A model generated the notes under the pieces. That model had not been told where the DNA came from and did no database searches. It saw only the letters and a program-made list of their open reading frames with translations. Shown one piece after another: positions 49,401 through 59,641 of a stretch of DNA of 64,000 nt. The stretch spans positions 54,423,196-54,487,195 of the forward strand of contig NC_088708.1 in NCBI RefSeq assembly GCF_963576615.1, in the 5' to 3' direction. How positions within the stretch are numbered: position 1 is the stretch's first letter; every line of letters starts with the position of its first letter. The position numbers and the translations under genes are program-made. This DNA is from Watersipora subatra (lineage: Eukaryota; Bryozoa; Gymnolaemata; Cheilostomatida; Watersiporidae).

Positions 49401-52400
49401 GGCATAGTAATAATATAAAATGCACTAGGCACTGCACTAGCAGAAATTCTTGTGCACTAGGCACTGCACTAGCACTAGTGCATCGAAAAGTGAAGTCAAA
49501 AATGCACTAGGCACTGCAATAGCAAAAGTTATTGTGCACTAGACATTGCACTAGCACTAGTGCAGTGTAAAATCATAAATGCACTAGGCACTTCACTATT
49601 AAACTTCACTAGGCACTAGACCAATGAGCTTTTTTGCTATAGCAGCTATAGCTATTGCTATATTTTGCCAGTAGTACTGGCAAAATTCCTCTAGTCATGT
49701 TCAAGAAAGTCTGGGTCTGAGATGTGTCACGCTCACGCTGGTATAAACATATCACTCATAGATCAAGTTTGATCTTACTTCAAAGATGCCTACATTTATT
49801 ATATAATCATACTATCTCTGGATTGGTCTCATTTTGCTTGTGAATATGTACATAAGCATATGTAATTGGTACTTAAATACATGTATTTAAAAAACATAAG
49901 TTTACAAGAAACTTATTGAAAGTTGAAATTTAGTCAATAAGTTACTTCCACTCTATCAAAGATAGATTTAAACTGAAATCCTACATATACATGTACATCC
50001 ACAAATACTGACATGGAGACAAATAGACAAGACAATAGACAATGGTAAATAAATAAAGTTGGCTTGATTGTAGTTCTAGGGATTCATGGAAACTCCAAAC
50101 ACATGCTCATTTGAGTAGTTAACAACATTGCAAAGAAATATCAAAGTTCCATATTCAATACCAACATTCAAGCAAAATGTAATGCCATCTACATCATCTC
50201 CATCAAAGGAAAATAATAATATTCAATCTGCCCTTGGCACTGCACTAGTGCATACTATGTCGCACTAGGTACTGCACTTGCACTAGTGCATTTATGAAAA
50301 AGTTTCCAATCCGCACTAGGCATTGCACTAGAGAATTTTATGTTGCACTGTGCACTGCACTTGCACTAGTGCGTTTATGGAAATTTTCTGATCCGCACTA
50401 GGCACTGCACTAGTACATACCATGTCACACTAAGCACTGCACTTGCACTAGTGCACCCAGGGACTCATGTCAAATTTGCACTAGCATTGCACTAGACATT
50501 TCTATTTTTAAATTGCACTGCACTATGTACCGCACTAGTAAGGTGCACTAGTGCAGTGCGCACTGCACTGGTAGTGGCCCCAAGCCTGATTGGGTCACAT
50601 GATCAGATTACGACTTGCTGATTAGCCCAAACCGAAACAAAGCTGCAAAGTAGCGAGCATCTTTATTTGATACGGGGTCTTTGGTAAAGCCTGAAGTGTT
50701 TGTCATAAACTAGTGCTACGATAAGTTTTATATTCAGCTTTTTATTGGCCTTTCAGTTCACGTGAAAACATCACATGACAAGACAATAAACAAATTTCAT
50801 GACTACGTCAGAGAAAGAAAGAGATTCCAATCTACGGCGGCTTTTCGTTTTTGAGCTTTTAAGAGCTTGTAATCACATTTTCACATATTTGCCTTTAAAC
50901 TAATTGTCAAGTAGAATCTCTTGTCATTGTAATGTGACCCTTACAGACCGTATCCATAAACATTTTTTAAACACGATATTCTGTAGCGCTAAACCAAAAT
51001 AGGTAAAATGAGAGGTTTTCACTATCAAACATAAAACGATAGATTACATAGATGAAGTTTGTGAGGTAGTGGTGGTTCATGGGAATTCATGACTGACAAC
51101 ATATTACATTTGTTGTATGTAGTTTGACTATTAGTACTCAGGGATCACTGTCTGTGGAACTATATGTTCAACAAAAGATCGATTAACACCCTAGAAGAAA
51201 AATATAACGATTGACTGATAGCTAACCAGCGGAGATCGATATAATTTGGGCTGATATATTTTATAAATGGTAATGATAAATGTGTACATGTAGATCTTGT
51301 AGAAGATACAGTGCTTATTGGCAAAAATTATTTCTGGTAGATCAACCTGACAATTGCAAAAAGTGCGCGATTGATACTACCGGCCAATACTGCTTAGGTG
51401 CTCATCCACGCTCGGATTCGATTAATAAATTTTCTGTGAAAGGTCAAGGGGTTAATATTGTATCGTCACGTTTTAGGCTAAGAGAGGATAAATGAGCTCA
51501 ACTCACAAAGTTTTTTTGTACATGAGAGCTAAGTTTAAAACGCCTTCTGATCAGTGCCTTTAGCATTTTCTGTATCACAGCTGAGCCAAATATGCATCCT
51601 TTTATCCATTTGTCTTTACATCACTTTAATATTTGGTAGTTAATTGTTGTAAAGACGCTGTTGGCAGTTGCAACAGTCTTGAAATGATCTTTCTGTGCCA
51701 CTGTGAGAAAGTTACCATTTTTAACATGGTAAAATTTATAAATTATAACTCTCACAGTAGTTTATCTATTCCAGTTTAGCTGCTACCTTTTACAAAGTCA
51801 AGTTTTAACCATAATTAAATCACTCACATTCTTTTTAACCATGGGTAATATTTTAAATTGTTTTCTCTGAAGAAATCGTATTTATTAACAGTTTTAATTT
51901 AGTTCTACACTAAGGTTTTGTCAGTATGTTTCCAGTGCACTGAAAAGAATATTTGCCAACTATTTGCTTTGGCCATCAAACCACCACACCATACAATTAT
52001 CTTTAGGAAATCTGTATGATTGTATATCTGTTGTATTTATATTTTATATATATTATATTAGTTTGTTTATAAGTTGTCAACAAGCAGTGACAGAGCACAT
52101 TGATTTGTGACCTTTCAGGCGACCTCTGGAGCTACAATCACGACAGTCAGCAGTACGCCATCAGTCCTCATCCTGATGTCGATTTCATGAAATTTGACCC
52201 TCTCGAGCAAAAATGTTTGATATTAGCTTCTGATGGCCTATGGAACCTTCTAGATCACAAGGGAGCAGTCTCGACAGTCGAAATGACCGACCGGAAGTGG
52301 TTTAGGGAGGCAATTTATGAAAAGGTTGGTTGTTATTGGGTAATCTTATAAAGCAGCTGTTTGTGACCCAACAATAATGTGACTCTCTGTTATGTCACCC

Positions 52401-55400
52401 AACAATAATGTGACTCTCTGTTATGTCACCATTGGAGAGACCTTGCTAAGGTTAGAGCACACTAAAGGAGGGATGATATTCATTTCAATATGTGAGAACT
52501 AGCGAAATGTCGCACAACTTCTTTTTAAAAACAAGTGAAGTTTGCTTTTGGCATTCCGAAGCACCCATTATTGTTTTTTAGTTCGCAATAAAATTGAATA
52601 GTTTTGGCTATTAAAATTACGCTTTCACAATTTTTATTTCAAATGTTTACAACGATTGTAGTGTAGCGTTTCTATAACAACCAATGAATTTCCTAGTAAG
52701 ATGTCATACACGCGCGCTTTAAATTTATATATTGCTGCGTTTTCTCTGTCTGATACAAACACGAGTTATACACAGGTTATGCTGTCGTTCCTTACTGGTC
52801 TGTGCATCAGCAGTTACAATTCGTTCGTGCGTTCACAAGATTTTGTAAGTGTACCTCTGCCGTCATAATTATACGAGCACATTTGCACGTATTTCACTTT
52901 CTTGTTTAAAATCCTCAAACTACTTCTATAAGTTCAGCATAGGTTTTGCTGGAAGTTTATCAATCTCTATATGTTTAACAGGGAAATGGAATAGTGGCAA
53001 GTATTGCATTGTGTTCACTTTGCTCTGAGCATTGCTGGCCTGCGCTTCACACGTTGTAATTAAGCTTTGCACGCTGTTCATGCCTAGCCACTTTGTTTCT
53101 TCGTGTTTCATCAGTCTGTAGTTTTAGCATGTGAAGATCATGCTTGCGTTCTGATTTGCTTCTTTAGGTTTCTGATTTTCATTGCTAATCGCTAGGGTAG
53201 CAGTAAAATATATCTACTCTTTTCTCCTTACTTCATTCCCCATCTCACAAACCCGCAGTCGTCTTTAAAGGGGTTGCTTTGCTACAAAATTCGCCAAATG
53301 GTTCGTTTTTTATATTACATGCACGAAGAAAATTAAAAAAGTCAATTTTTAAAATCTTTTGTAAATATGTACTTGAAATAAATATTGTGTAGACAGCATT
53401 ACAAATGTGTAGCCTGCAGTATTTCGTGCTACAATCCAATGAAGGGCAGACCATTGGTGGCAAATCTATATTTGGTTTTAACATAAATTGAAATATGAAA
53501 AAGTTATTGCTATGCAGAGTTTGTGAAGTTCACCTCCTTTGAGACCTAAAAAATATTTCTCTCTAGACTCATCTGATCGGTCTAAATAAATCTCAAAGCT
53601 GACAACATCCACACAACAAATAAATTTTATGATTTCAAAATAGCACAATAGTAATGGCTTGCTCATTACAAATGTTTGTAGGTCAATAATTTTATTAATT
53701 ATATTATTACAGTTGTTTATTTTTTATTGCCTTATGAAATACGAATGTCGTTATTACCAAGATAGATAACTTACTGTGTACTTCCAAAGCAGTGTATCCT
53801 AATTATGTAATCGTAATGCGTGATTAATAATCGTCAATAAAAATAACAGTTTAAGCAAAATTTTAATATAAAATGTTTGTTTTATTTTACAAAATTTAAT
53901 GGATGATAGTTGCACAAACTTCAAATAAATTTTCAAGACAGCCTAATCATTTGTCACTTTTGTCATATTTGTATTTTGTTATTTCATGAGCAAAACAATT
54001 TCAAATTTTTTAGTAACTCTATGTAAACGCAACAATCTTTTTGGTAGACATAAATGAGTTGATTAGTTTGAATTGTGCTCTCTTGCAGGGCTATCCCAAG
54101 TCGGGGGACCCGTACTACCACCACGCATCAACTCTAGTGAATATAGTACTTCGAAGATGGCGAACACGGAAACTGAGAGCGGACAACACCAGCGCCATTG
54201 TTGTCATGATAGATCCGCCTGGCCTTCCCGTCCCTGATGCTCTAAACAAAATGGCCGCTCTTGCTAGTCAAACTCGTAATCGGAATGAACGGTTCTGTGC
54301 TCGTTCATATCTCAAGGTAGGAAATTTGTATCTTAATGTAGGGAATATTGTATCTTAAGGTAGGAAATATTTCATGTTAAGATAGGAAATATTTCATGTT
54401 AAGGTGGGGAATATTGTACCGCTTTTGTTTCCTCATTTCCTTTCAATGATTAGCACTTTATGTTTGTCTATATTAATTAATGTACTTTCAGGTTTTCAAA
54501 CTATGTGGAGGCTGAAGCCAACATGTAATACCGTAATCTACAGAGACTAATACACAGAGAACATTATATTACACTAATATACAGGGATTAGTGTCCTCTG
54601 TGATAAGTGAAAATTCGCAAAATAGAGACTACTTTTTGAAAGTACAGTATATGTATGAGCCAAAATTTTAACACTAGAACGCTTAAGCTGCTTTCTAAAC
54701 ATTATATTTACTTATATAATCACTAGTGTTACACGCTACGAATTTTTGTCATATTTTTCATCTTCGTAGCATGTAAATGGTTTCAAAATTCGCATATTTA
54801 ATTTTTCGAAGCGATTCAAACCTCCGATTCAAGAGGGGGTATTTTTGAAATCATATCCACAATGAAGTACTGCGTATGATGCACGCATCAATTTTCGTAT
54901 TATTGCATAAATCTTTGCAATCGGAGGTTGGATTTCCGTCTTCATTGGTGCTGTCTTTACAGCATCCCTACGCAGCTCTGTTTTCAACATACCTATTTTC
55001 AAAATATTGTATCCGAAATAAAAACATTAACTCTGAATTTGAAAAAAAAAACTTGTTCCTCATTTTGACATTGACATTTGACCTTACATGCATTTTAATA
55101 GTATCAGCCACGATATAAAATATGTGCCCCGTTGTAGCTAAAAGCGCAACAGACTAATATAGAAAATGCGGAGTTGTGCGACAATTTCTTCATAGCATGT
55201 AAACTCGTCAGAAAATCATGAAAACTCGTAAGCTTGTATTACTGTAACACTAAATGGTTTTATAGCTGTATTTACATGCAGTTGCACCCAGTTTATTCAC
55301 CGCCAGTAGACTATATTGTTAACACTCGTCTCGAATCCCTTAATTAGACTTTTATCTATTAAGGAATTTCAGGCCCAAAATTATCTGGTCAGACTTGCAA

Positions 55401-58400
55401 TATTATGTGGAACATTTGTAATGCGGAGTTGGGGAGTTGTCTGCTCATTCTTTTTAGTTGGTATAAACAGACATTGTGCTTAATGGTGAGGCGCTAAATG
55501 CGTCTTTAGATATTTGCTGTTTAAAATACACAAATCGTATTTTAAATCTGTCTGACCATCCATTGCATTCCTACTTCCCTAAAAACACTACTACATCTTA
55601 TACCAGACACCAATACCTTGTCAATTTATATTATAGAACAGTGCTATGCAAAAAGAGCTTTTTCTTTCAATACATATAACTTACTTTACTGTTTTTTGTT
55701 TTTGTCTCATGGTCTAAATTACTTAACACGTCATTGACCGGTGATAATAAAGTTCATATCTATCTATTATCTTCTCTAAGCTCCTTGCGGATAAATTGTA
55801 GATAGAAAAGCCGACTACAGCATTTTGTTGGCAGTTTATCTCATGAATAATCAGAAATAATTTTCTGAGTTTGTAATAATAACGAATAATTTACATTTTA
55901 GTATCAAATTTGTTTTTAGGATCAGTTTGATATCAACAATTACTGGAATTTAAAGTGCAAAAATTATCTTTTGTTGCGGATAAAAAAGTAAACATTGCTA
56001 GTTCTTGGTCAGGTTAGAATGTTTCTCAATCACTTTAAAGACTATAGTTCATAGGCATTAGAAACATAGCCATTGCTCACACCATCAACTACTCTTACGC
56101 AACGGGTACCCTACATCAGTTAACCGCTTCACTTCGGAGTAGTATTACGTGTTACCCTGGCATGCGTCTCTGTTCGGCAGGAGAATGAGGAAAGTCTAGA
56201 GCCATCAGAGAGATACGTTCTTGCCATGACTGGTTCATATAACCTTCAGTACTACGAGGACAAGGATCGGTTTGAGCTGCATTTTGGAAAGCCGTCCGTC
56301 CGATACGATGTGCCAAAGGGTATGAGTACTGACCATGCTCACCACAGCATAGCCATGTATGATGTCATCATACATAAAGTTATGACTCCCTGCAAGAGCA
56401 CTAACAGTCTCTCATCTCTTGATACAACATCCAATCATCATAATTCAAAACTCAGGTTCGTAAGCCCATTGGTCAAGCAAAAAGTTGATTTTATTAGCTA
56501 AATCAAAAGTTATTTTCTATCCGTATTTTTTTCTGCTAAGAGCTTTACATTGAATTCACACTAGTTCCGTCGCAAACACCCAGTTGGGTCTTCCAAGATT
56601 TTAATATATTAAAAGTATAAAAATTCAAAGCGGACAAGGTTAGATAGGAACTAGTAAGATTGATAGCCCCATTATGACATATTAAACAACATATTGGTCT
56701 AATTTTTTTGTACATATATTTTGAATCACAGCTATTATATGGATGGTTCTCAGAATTCAAGACTGCCAACTTGAAACAAAATGTCATTCGTGCGCCAATT
56801 GTGGGAATTGCAAAATTCTAGTTAATATTTTGATCATAAACAGCAGCATCTCCTATGGTTTTACCGAAACATATGGTGCTAGCAACTGTTGCAGTTTCCT
56901 AAATTAATCTTCTATTGCTACCTTGTACTGTAGCTTAATAAAATATTTTGCATATTTCTCATATGCTAGAACAATTTTAATTGGATATTTACATGAAAGA
57001 GGCAGGATATGTGAGCGAATCATTAAAAAATGACAAACAAAAATACGAATATACCTTTTTTAACTCCTGGTCATTCTTGATGCTTCATTATTGGCTTGCT
57101 GATCATAGAAGTACGCGTAGCTTTAGTAATATACTGATGTTCACAAAAGAAACATTCTATGTTTTAGCATTATTAGTTCAAAGCAGCCACAACCCAATGT
57201 TGTCATTTAAAAGTTATTTGCTAAGTGTTCCCAGTAGTTTATGAAGTTCTGCTTAGACATTACATGACCAGATTCATTGTGATAAAATCTCAGTTATGCT
57301 CATATTTTCATATTCACAAACGCGAGAAATCAGCGCTCCTTCGCGCTTATCGTTAATGCTATATTTCTGGTGAGCCAGTACAATCATCAGTGGTCTGTTA
57401 TTGTAGGAGGACTCAGTCTAGCAAAGACTTGAAGAGGTTCAGGCCAAAGTCAGGCGCATTTTCTTTCGGTTCTTGGCTGAGAGCGAGTCCCGAGGGCGCA
57501 GCCTCCTCTCATGAGTTTTCCATCAAGCATAACCCTAGCGACTCCTCAGCTTGTAAAGAAGACTGCATCGTTTCAGCATCAAATGAGGCCGAATCTGAGA
57601 ATTGCTCATCAGACTTGAGTAATCAGGTATCGGACGTTTCCTTCTCAGAAATATGTTTTATCGTTTCATTCATTTGGTAGGCGTCATATTTAGACCTATG
57701 TAAACCCGCAGAGTTGAATTTAAACATTTGCAACACTTTGTAGTATAAAGACGGTGAATGTCATAATCTGATGCTTTTTCTATGCTCTCTCGTATACAGT
57801 CAAACATGGATAACTCGAACTTCACGGGACCGAGCGAAAGTGTTCGAATTATCAGAGCGTTCAAGTTATCAGAGCACTGTCACGAGTCCATGTATTTACT
57901 TATTTATTAGTAGATACATGAACATATACAAACTATAATATAAATCAAAAGCACAAACAGTTTGTTTCAAATTAAATGCTTCTAATGTAAAGTTTAAAAC
58001 GTTTTTATCAAAAAGTATAGAGATTTTTCTATCACTTGAGATTGGTTTGTTGTTTGAGGTGATGTTATTGCCAGGACGTTTTTAGATTGACATTGGCAAA
58101 ACTTGATCGTTGTTGAAATGCTCAAAAGAAAATACATCTTTTTCTTTTGAGCGTTTTACCCACGATCAATTTTGCCGATTTTTCTTGAAGTTTATGCAAA
58201 GATTACCTCACTTTACCTTGCTTCCGAAGGGCGATCGCTAAGCGGGTGTTTGGTATAAATCAAATTTCACCAAACCTTTAGAAAAGTCGTTGACAAAAAT
58301 ATTTTGCTGATGGTGGTAATAACGACGCTTATGAATTACGAAAATTTGAGGTTTACCTCTATGGCTTGGAATAAAGTGATTTTCTAAAGCGATAACAACC

Positions 58401-59037
58401 GTTTCGGTAGCCGTTGGGCAAAAAACAGTTCAAGTTAACAGTGTTGAGTTCGAGTTATCTATAGCAATTTATCATTACGTGGGAACGGACCAAAGAAACT
58501 GTTCGAGTTAACCATGTGTTCAAGCTATCCGTGGGCGAGTTATCCATGTTTGACTGTATCTGTTTGTTGAAGTTGAAGTGCGGTTTAAACTTGCAGATTG
58601 AACCAAAGGTTTCTAGAGACACTTCCCCTGCGCGACAATCATCTCCCCAAGACGAGAGGCTCTCACCAGACTCTACCTCAGATATATTAGCTCCACCGAC
58701 TCTTGCCAGTCCTTTGAAGAAGAAGTCTCTCCTTCGTAAGCTCAAAGGCGTTGCAAAATCCTTCACCTCCCTGACTGAAACCGGCAAGGCGGTTATTAAA
58801 AGCTCATCTCTTAGGCTGGATTCTACCTCTCGAAAGAGCAACGCGAACCTGAGGCGCACAAGTAGGAAGCCCGTTGTCATCCATGGCAGCCCGGCTAAAA
58901 AAAGGAGACACGGAAGTGCCATAGAATCATTCGTAGGTAAGCGAATGCGTCTGTCGGCTCCCTGCGTTCAGCTCACTAAAATATCTGCTATCGGAGAATC
59001 AGAGACGAGAGCCTGTCTTCGACCTCGTGTCAAGTAA
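35793..59037 (+). CDS. PPM1D: PPM1D/Wip1-like PP2C phosphatase (complete, 8 exons)
   Basis: Exons: 35793-36084, 37278-37456, 46832-47006, 52119-52324, 54089-54316, 56181-56455, 57407-57626, 58597-59037; 2016 nt, 671 residues (human PPM1D 605), phases consistent. PP2C motifs: RKYMED (E20, D21), FDGHGG (D45), [25 protein letters not shown] and RADNTSA. The basic loop [13 protein letters not shown] before [16 protein letters not shown] is the insertion that sets PPM1D apart from other PP2Cs. The C-terminus is Ser-rich and basic with a likely nuclear signal ([10 protein letters not shown]). The family dephosphorylates nuclear stress-kinase targets such as p38, ATM and p53 pathway sites. An in-frame ATG at 35793 is used because it leads straight into the conserved N-terminus. 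The exon 6 donor at 56456 is chosen by phase (an earlier GT at 56320 would break the frame). Introns 2, 3 and 7 hold transposons. Confidence 0.93.
36085..37277. other. PPM1D intron 1
   Basis: No repeat or ORF could be supported in this intron. Confidence 0.5.
37942..38165. mobile_element. Tigger-like MITE fragment, one end
   Basis: TACAGTCAAACTTCGGTATT is a TA plus Tigger-type left end. Inner words (TTACGTAAAACTATGTAAAAA) loosely resemble the right part of the element at 30859. No matching right end was found. Confidence 0.4.
38166..39460. other. PPM1D intron 2 stretch, nothing identified
   Basis: AT-rich, no supported gene; a CTAGTTTAGACTAG near-palindrome at about 38275 is the only item. 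Confidence 0.4.
39469..39976. mobile_element. hAT-like MITE (508 bp)
   Basis: Inverted ends CATACTTGCCAAGT and ACTTGGCAAGTATG. Flanks CATATATC (39461-39468) and CATATAGC (39977-39984) look like an aged 8-bp target duplication with one difference. The subterminal part is rich in TCTCCCG words on both sides (CAAGTCTCCCGG, TTCTCCCGC). Non-coding. Confidence 0.65.
39985..41107. other. PPM1D intron 2 stretch upstream of the Harbinger element
   Basis: Contains a tRNA-like repeat remnant (about 40080-40200) and a short ATTATGTAATCAT duplication near 40940-40975; no gene. Confidence 0.4.
41288..42993 (+). CDS. Harbinger DDE transposase (HARBI1-like), 3 exons
   Basis: Exons 41288-41517, 41701-41831, 42026-42993; 1329 nt, 442 residues. 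The N-terminus is very basic ([20 protein letters not shown]), with [10 protein letters not shown] and [16 protein letters not shown] as in Harbinger nucleases. The catalytic residues are present: D188 in GALDGKH, D276 in VGDEIFPL, E313 in [17 protein letters not shown] is the conserved loop between them. The family cuts and joins DNA at the element ends and needs its Myb/MADF partner for nuclear import and end binding (known for Harbinger3). Another in-frame ATG at 41183 would add 35 residues; 41288 was preferred because the upstream part is not family-like. The second exon's acceptor (TATATGAG) has a weak pyrimidine tract. Confidence 0.9.
43165..43525. repeat. TATATG/TATATA microsatellite inside the Harbinger element
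   Basis: Regular TATATAGATATATG 14-bp units from 43250 to 43375, then pure TA and TATATTTA blocks. It separates the two convergent transposon genes. False ORFs on the minus strand come from this tract. Confidence 0.92.
43590..44868 (-). CDS. MADF-BESS DNA-binding partner protein of the Harbinger element, 3 exons
   Basis: Coding order: 44868-44642, 44313-43947, 43823-43590; 828 nt, 275 residues, phases consistent. Residues about 20-90 form a MADF (Adf-1 type Myb/SANT-like) domain: [44 protein letters not shown] Ser/Pro linker of PSSAPSP repeats follows, then a basic patch (SSRKRPWSK), and a C-terminal BESS-like motif ([18 protein letters not shown]...AQLDIMRIL) for protein contacts. In Harbinger elements the second ORF is usually a SANT/Myb protein that binds the ends and the transposase; this is the likely role here. 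The start is the Met before [11 protein letters not shown]; an upstream in-frame Met exists but leads through GC-rich subterminal DNA. Confidence 0.88.
45143..46369. other. PPM1D intron 2 stretch downstream of the Harbinger element
   Basis: No gene or clear repeat was supported. Confidence 0.4.
46370..46789. mobile_element. MITE with CCCTAGGACAC ends (420 bp)
   Basis: Inverted ends CCCTAGGACACTTATATTTC and its near-complement GCGAATACATAAGTGTCC-TAGGG, each flanked by TA. The inside carries CGCGAAAACGCGAAAG. It ends 42 bp before the acceptor of PPM1D exon 3. A TA duplication points to a mariner-type origin, but family is unassigned. Confidence 0.7.
47526..48205. mobile_element. Inverted-end element with GTTTCCATG termini (680 bp), Harbinger-like
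   Basis: Ends CACTATGTTTCCATGG-TGCG and CGCATCATGGAAACATAGTG are inverted, flanked by AAT on each side (47523-47525, 48206-48208). Subterminal DNA is built of GCGCAGT and GTTTCCATG words, recalling the ends of the Harbinger element at 41108. A minus-strand remnant near 47870-47930 could encode [14 protein letters not shown] before a stop, possibly the tail of a lost gene. Located in PPM1D intron 3. Confidence 0.7.
48235..48300. repeat. Fragment of the repeat at 32210
   Basis: GACAACCCTTGTTTGTTCAT and ACAGACTGGGCCATGTCC match 32213-32270. It abuts the preceding inverted-end element. Confidence 0.6.
48719..50897. mobile_element. Palindromic foldback element interrupted by a hAT element
   Basis: The left arm (48719-48975: GGTTGACTTGCAACAAA, GGAAATGTGATTACAAGCTC, GCCGTAGTTTGGATTCTC) has its inverted partner at 50740-50897 (GATTCCAATCTACGGCGGC, GAGCTTTTAAGAGCTTGTAA). 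A second copy of the left arm starts at 61885. The CTAGTGCA hAT element (49222-50588) with its own 8-bp target duplication sits between the arms, so it arrived later. The right arm lacks the outermost 60 bp or so. Confidence 0.7.
49222..50588. mobile_element. CTAGTGCA-rich hAT-type non-autonomous element, copy 2 (1367 bp)
   Basis: Same ends as the element at 24633 but in the opposite orientation; perfect 8-bp target duplication ATTGGGTC at 49214-49221 and 50589-50596. The arms match copy 1 closely (both with CGGATTGGAAACTTTTTC and GACATAGTATGCACTAG), while the 83-bp tandem unit is present about twice instead of four or more times. The core (about 49655-50225) differs from copy 1 and begins at a palindrome at 49663-49685. 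No ORF. Located in PPM1D intron 3. Confidence 0.92.
50898..52118. other. PPM1D intron 3, 3' part
   Basis: No further repeat or coding feature could be supported; a 71-codon frame at 51280 has no recognisable family. Confidence 0.4.
52363..52428. repeat. 33-bp tandem duplication after PPM1D exon 4
   Basis: CCCAACAATAATGTGACTCT followed by CTGTTATGTCA occurs twice in a row, 40 bp downstream of the exon 4 donor. Confidence 0.85.
52429..54088. other. PPM1D intron 4
   Basis: AT-rich; short frames only, nothing identified. Confidence 0.4.
54317..54415. repeat. GTAGGAAAT tandem at PPM1D exon 5 donor
   Basis: Five irregular 20-24 bp units of the type AAGGTAGGAAATATTTCATG begin at the exon border itself, so the true donor (GTAGGA) is followed by several donor look-alikes within 80 bp. 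Confidence 0.75.
54416..55505. other. PPM1D intron 5 stretch, nothing identified
   Basis: No gene; GTGTTACACGCTACG near 54728 and CTGTAACAC near 55243 are weakly inverted, too short to call an element. Confidence 0.35.
55506..55777 (+). mobile_element. LINE 3' end fragment, copy 3
   Basis: Aligns with 19080-19322 and 19465-19690 and is the best copy. One frame reads [12 protein letters not shown], then [20 protein letters not shown], like the end of a CR1/Jockey-type ORF2. The tail GATAATAAAGTTCATATC is followed by CTAT repeats. 5' truncated. Confidence 0.6.
57797..58556. mobile_element. Tigger/pogo-like MITE (760 bp) in PPM1D intron 7
   Basis: Ends CAGTCAAACATGGATAACTC and GAGTTATCCATGTTTGACTG are perfect inverses over 20 bp and are each flanked by TA. 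Further GTTCGAGTTA/GTTCGAATTATC words repeat inside. The centre (58050-58150) resembles the element at 15503. No ORF. It ends 40 bp before the acceptor of PPM1D exon 8. Confidence 0.85.
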
Positions 59038-59557
59038 CCGGCTCACTCTTGAAATAGCTTTGATTTTTAGAGTATCGTTTAATACCTCATGCATCAAAAT
59101 GAAGATCTCATTGTAATGTAAATACCTTAATTTTTTGATGCCAACCAATGAAAGTAGCTGCCTTTCGGATGAACTGTCAAGTAGTTTTAGTTTGGCTAGT
59201 GCTCTGGCTGCCTCTTCATGTCAGTTGCCATTATTTATCTATTTTATTTGCCTTGGATTCTTTTAACACCTGTACATATTGTTTTCATTCCCGTATGTTT
59301 TACAGTTTTCCAATTGTATTTATTGAAATTCTCAGTAAATAGTGCCTACTCTATACACCGGATGGTTGATATCGCATGAATGATTACGCAAGTTTGCCTT
59401 GCTTTAGTTTTTAGTTTTATTGATACTAATTATTGTAGATATAGCGCAATTATATTTGTGTGCATAGTACATGATATATGTATATGATGAGCTTATGTAT
59501 TTTGTAAATCAAAACATCAGTGATTACCTCTTCTGTCAACTGTTCATAGTAATAATC

Positions 59558-59563
59558 AATAAA
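59558..59563 (+). terminator. Poly(A) signal AATAAA for PPM1D
   Basis: AATAAA lies 521 bp after the PPM1D stop, in an AT-rich context followed by a T-rich stretch. It is the first clear AATAAA downstream. Confidence 0.5.
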
Positions 59564-59641
59564 ATTTCACAATTGCAATTATTTTGATTATATAATATTG
59601 CTTGCAACCGATAACCTGTGTTTGCATATCTCATTAGTAGA

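Noticed and set aside
56181-56319. PPM1D exon 6 ending at the first GT (56320)
   Set aside because: This leaves phase 1, which reads into a stop in the next exon; the donor at 56456 gives phase 2 and a continuous frame, with VMTPC resembling the human VMTPSPC region.
58455-58922. 155-codon minus-strand frame
   Set aside because: It is the antisense of PPM1D exon 8 and the adjacent MITE end; no family resemblance.
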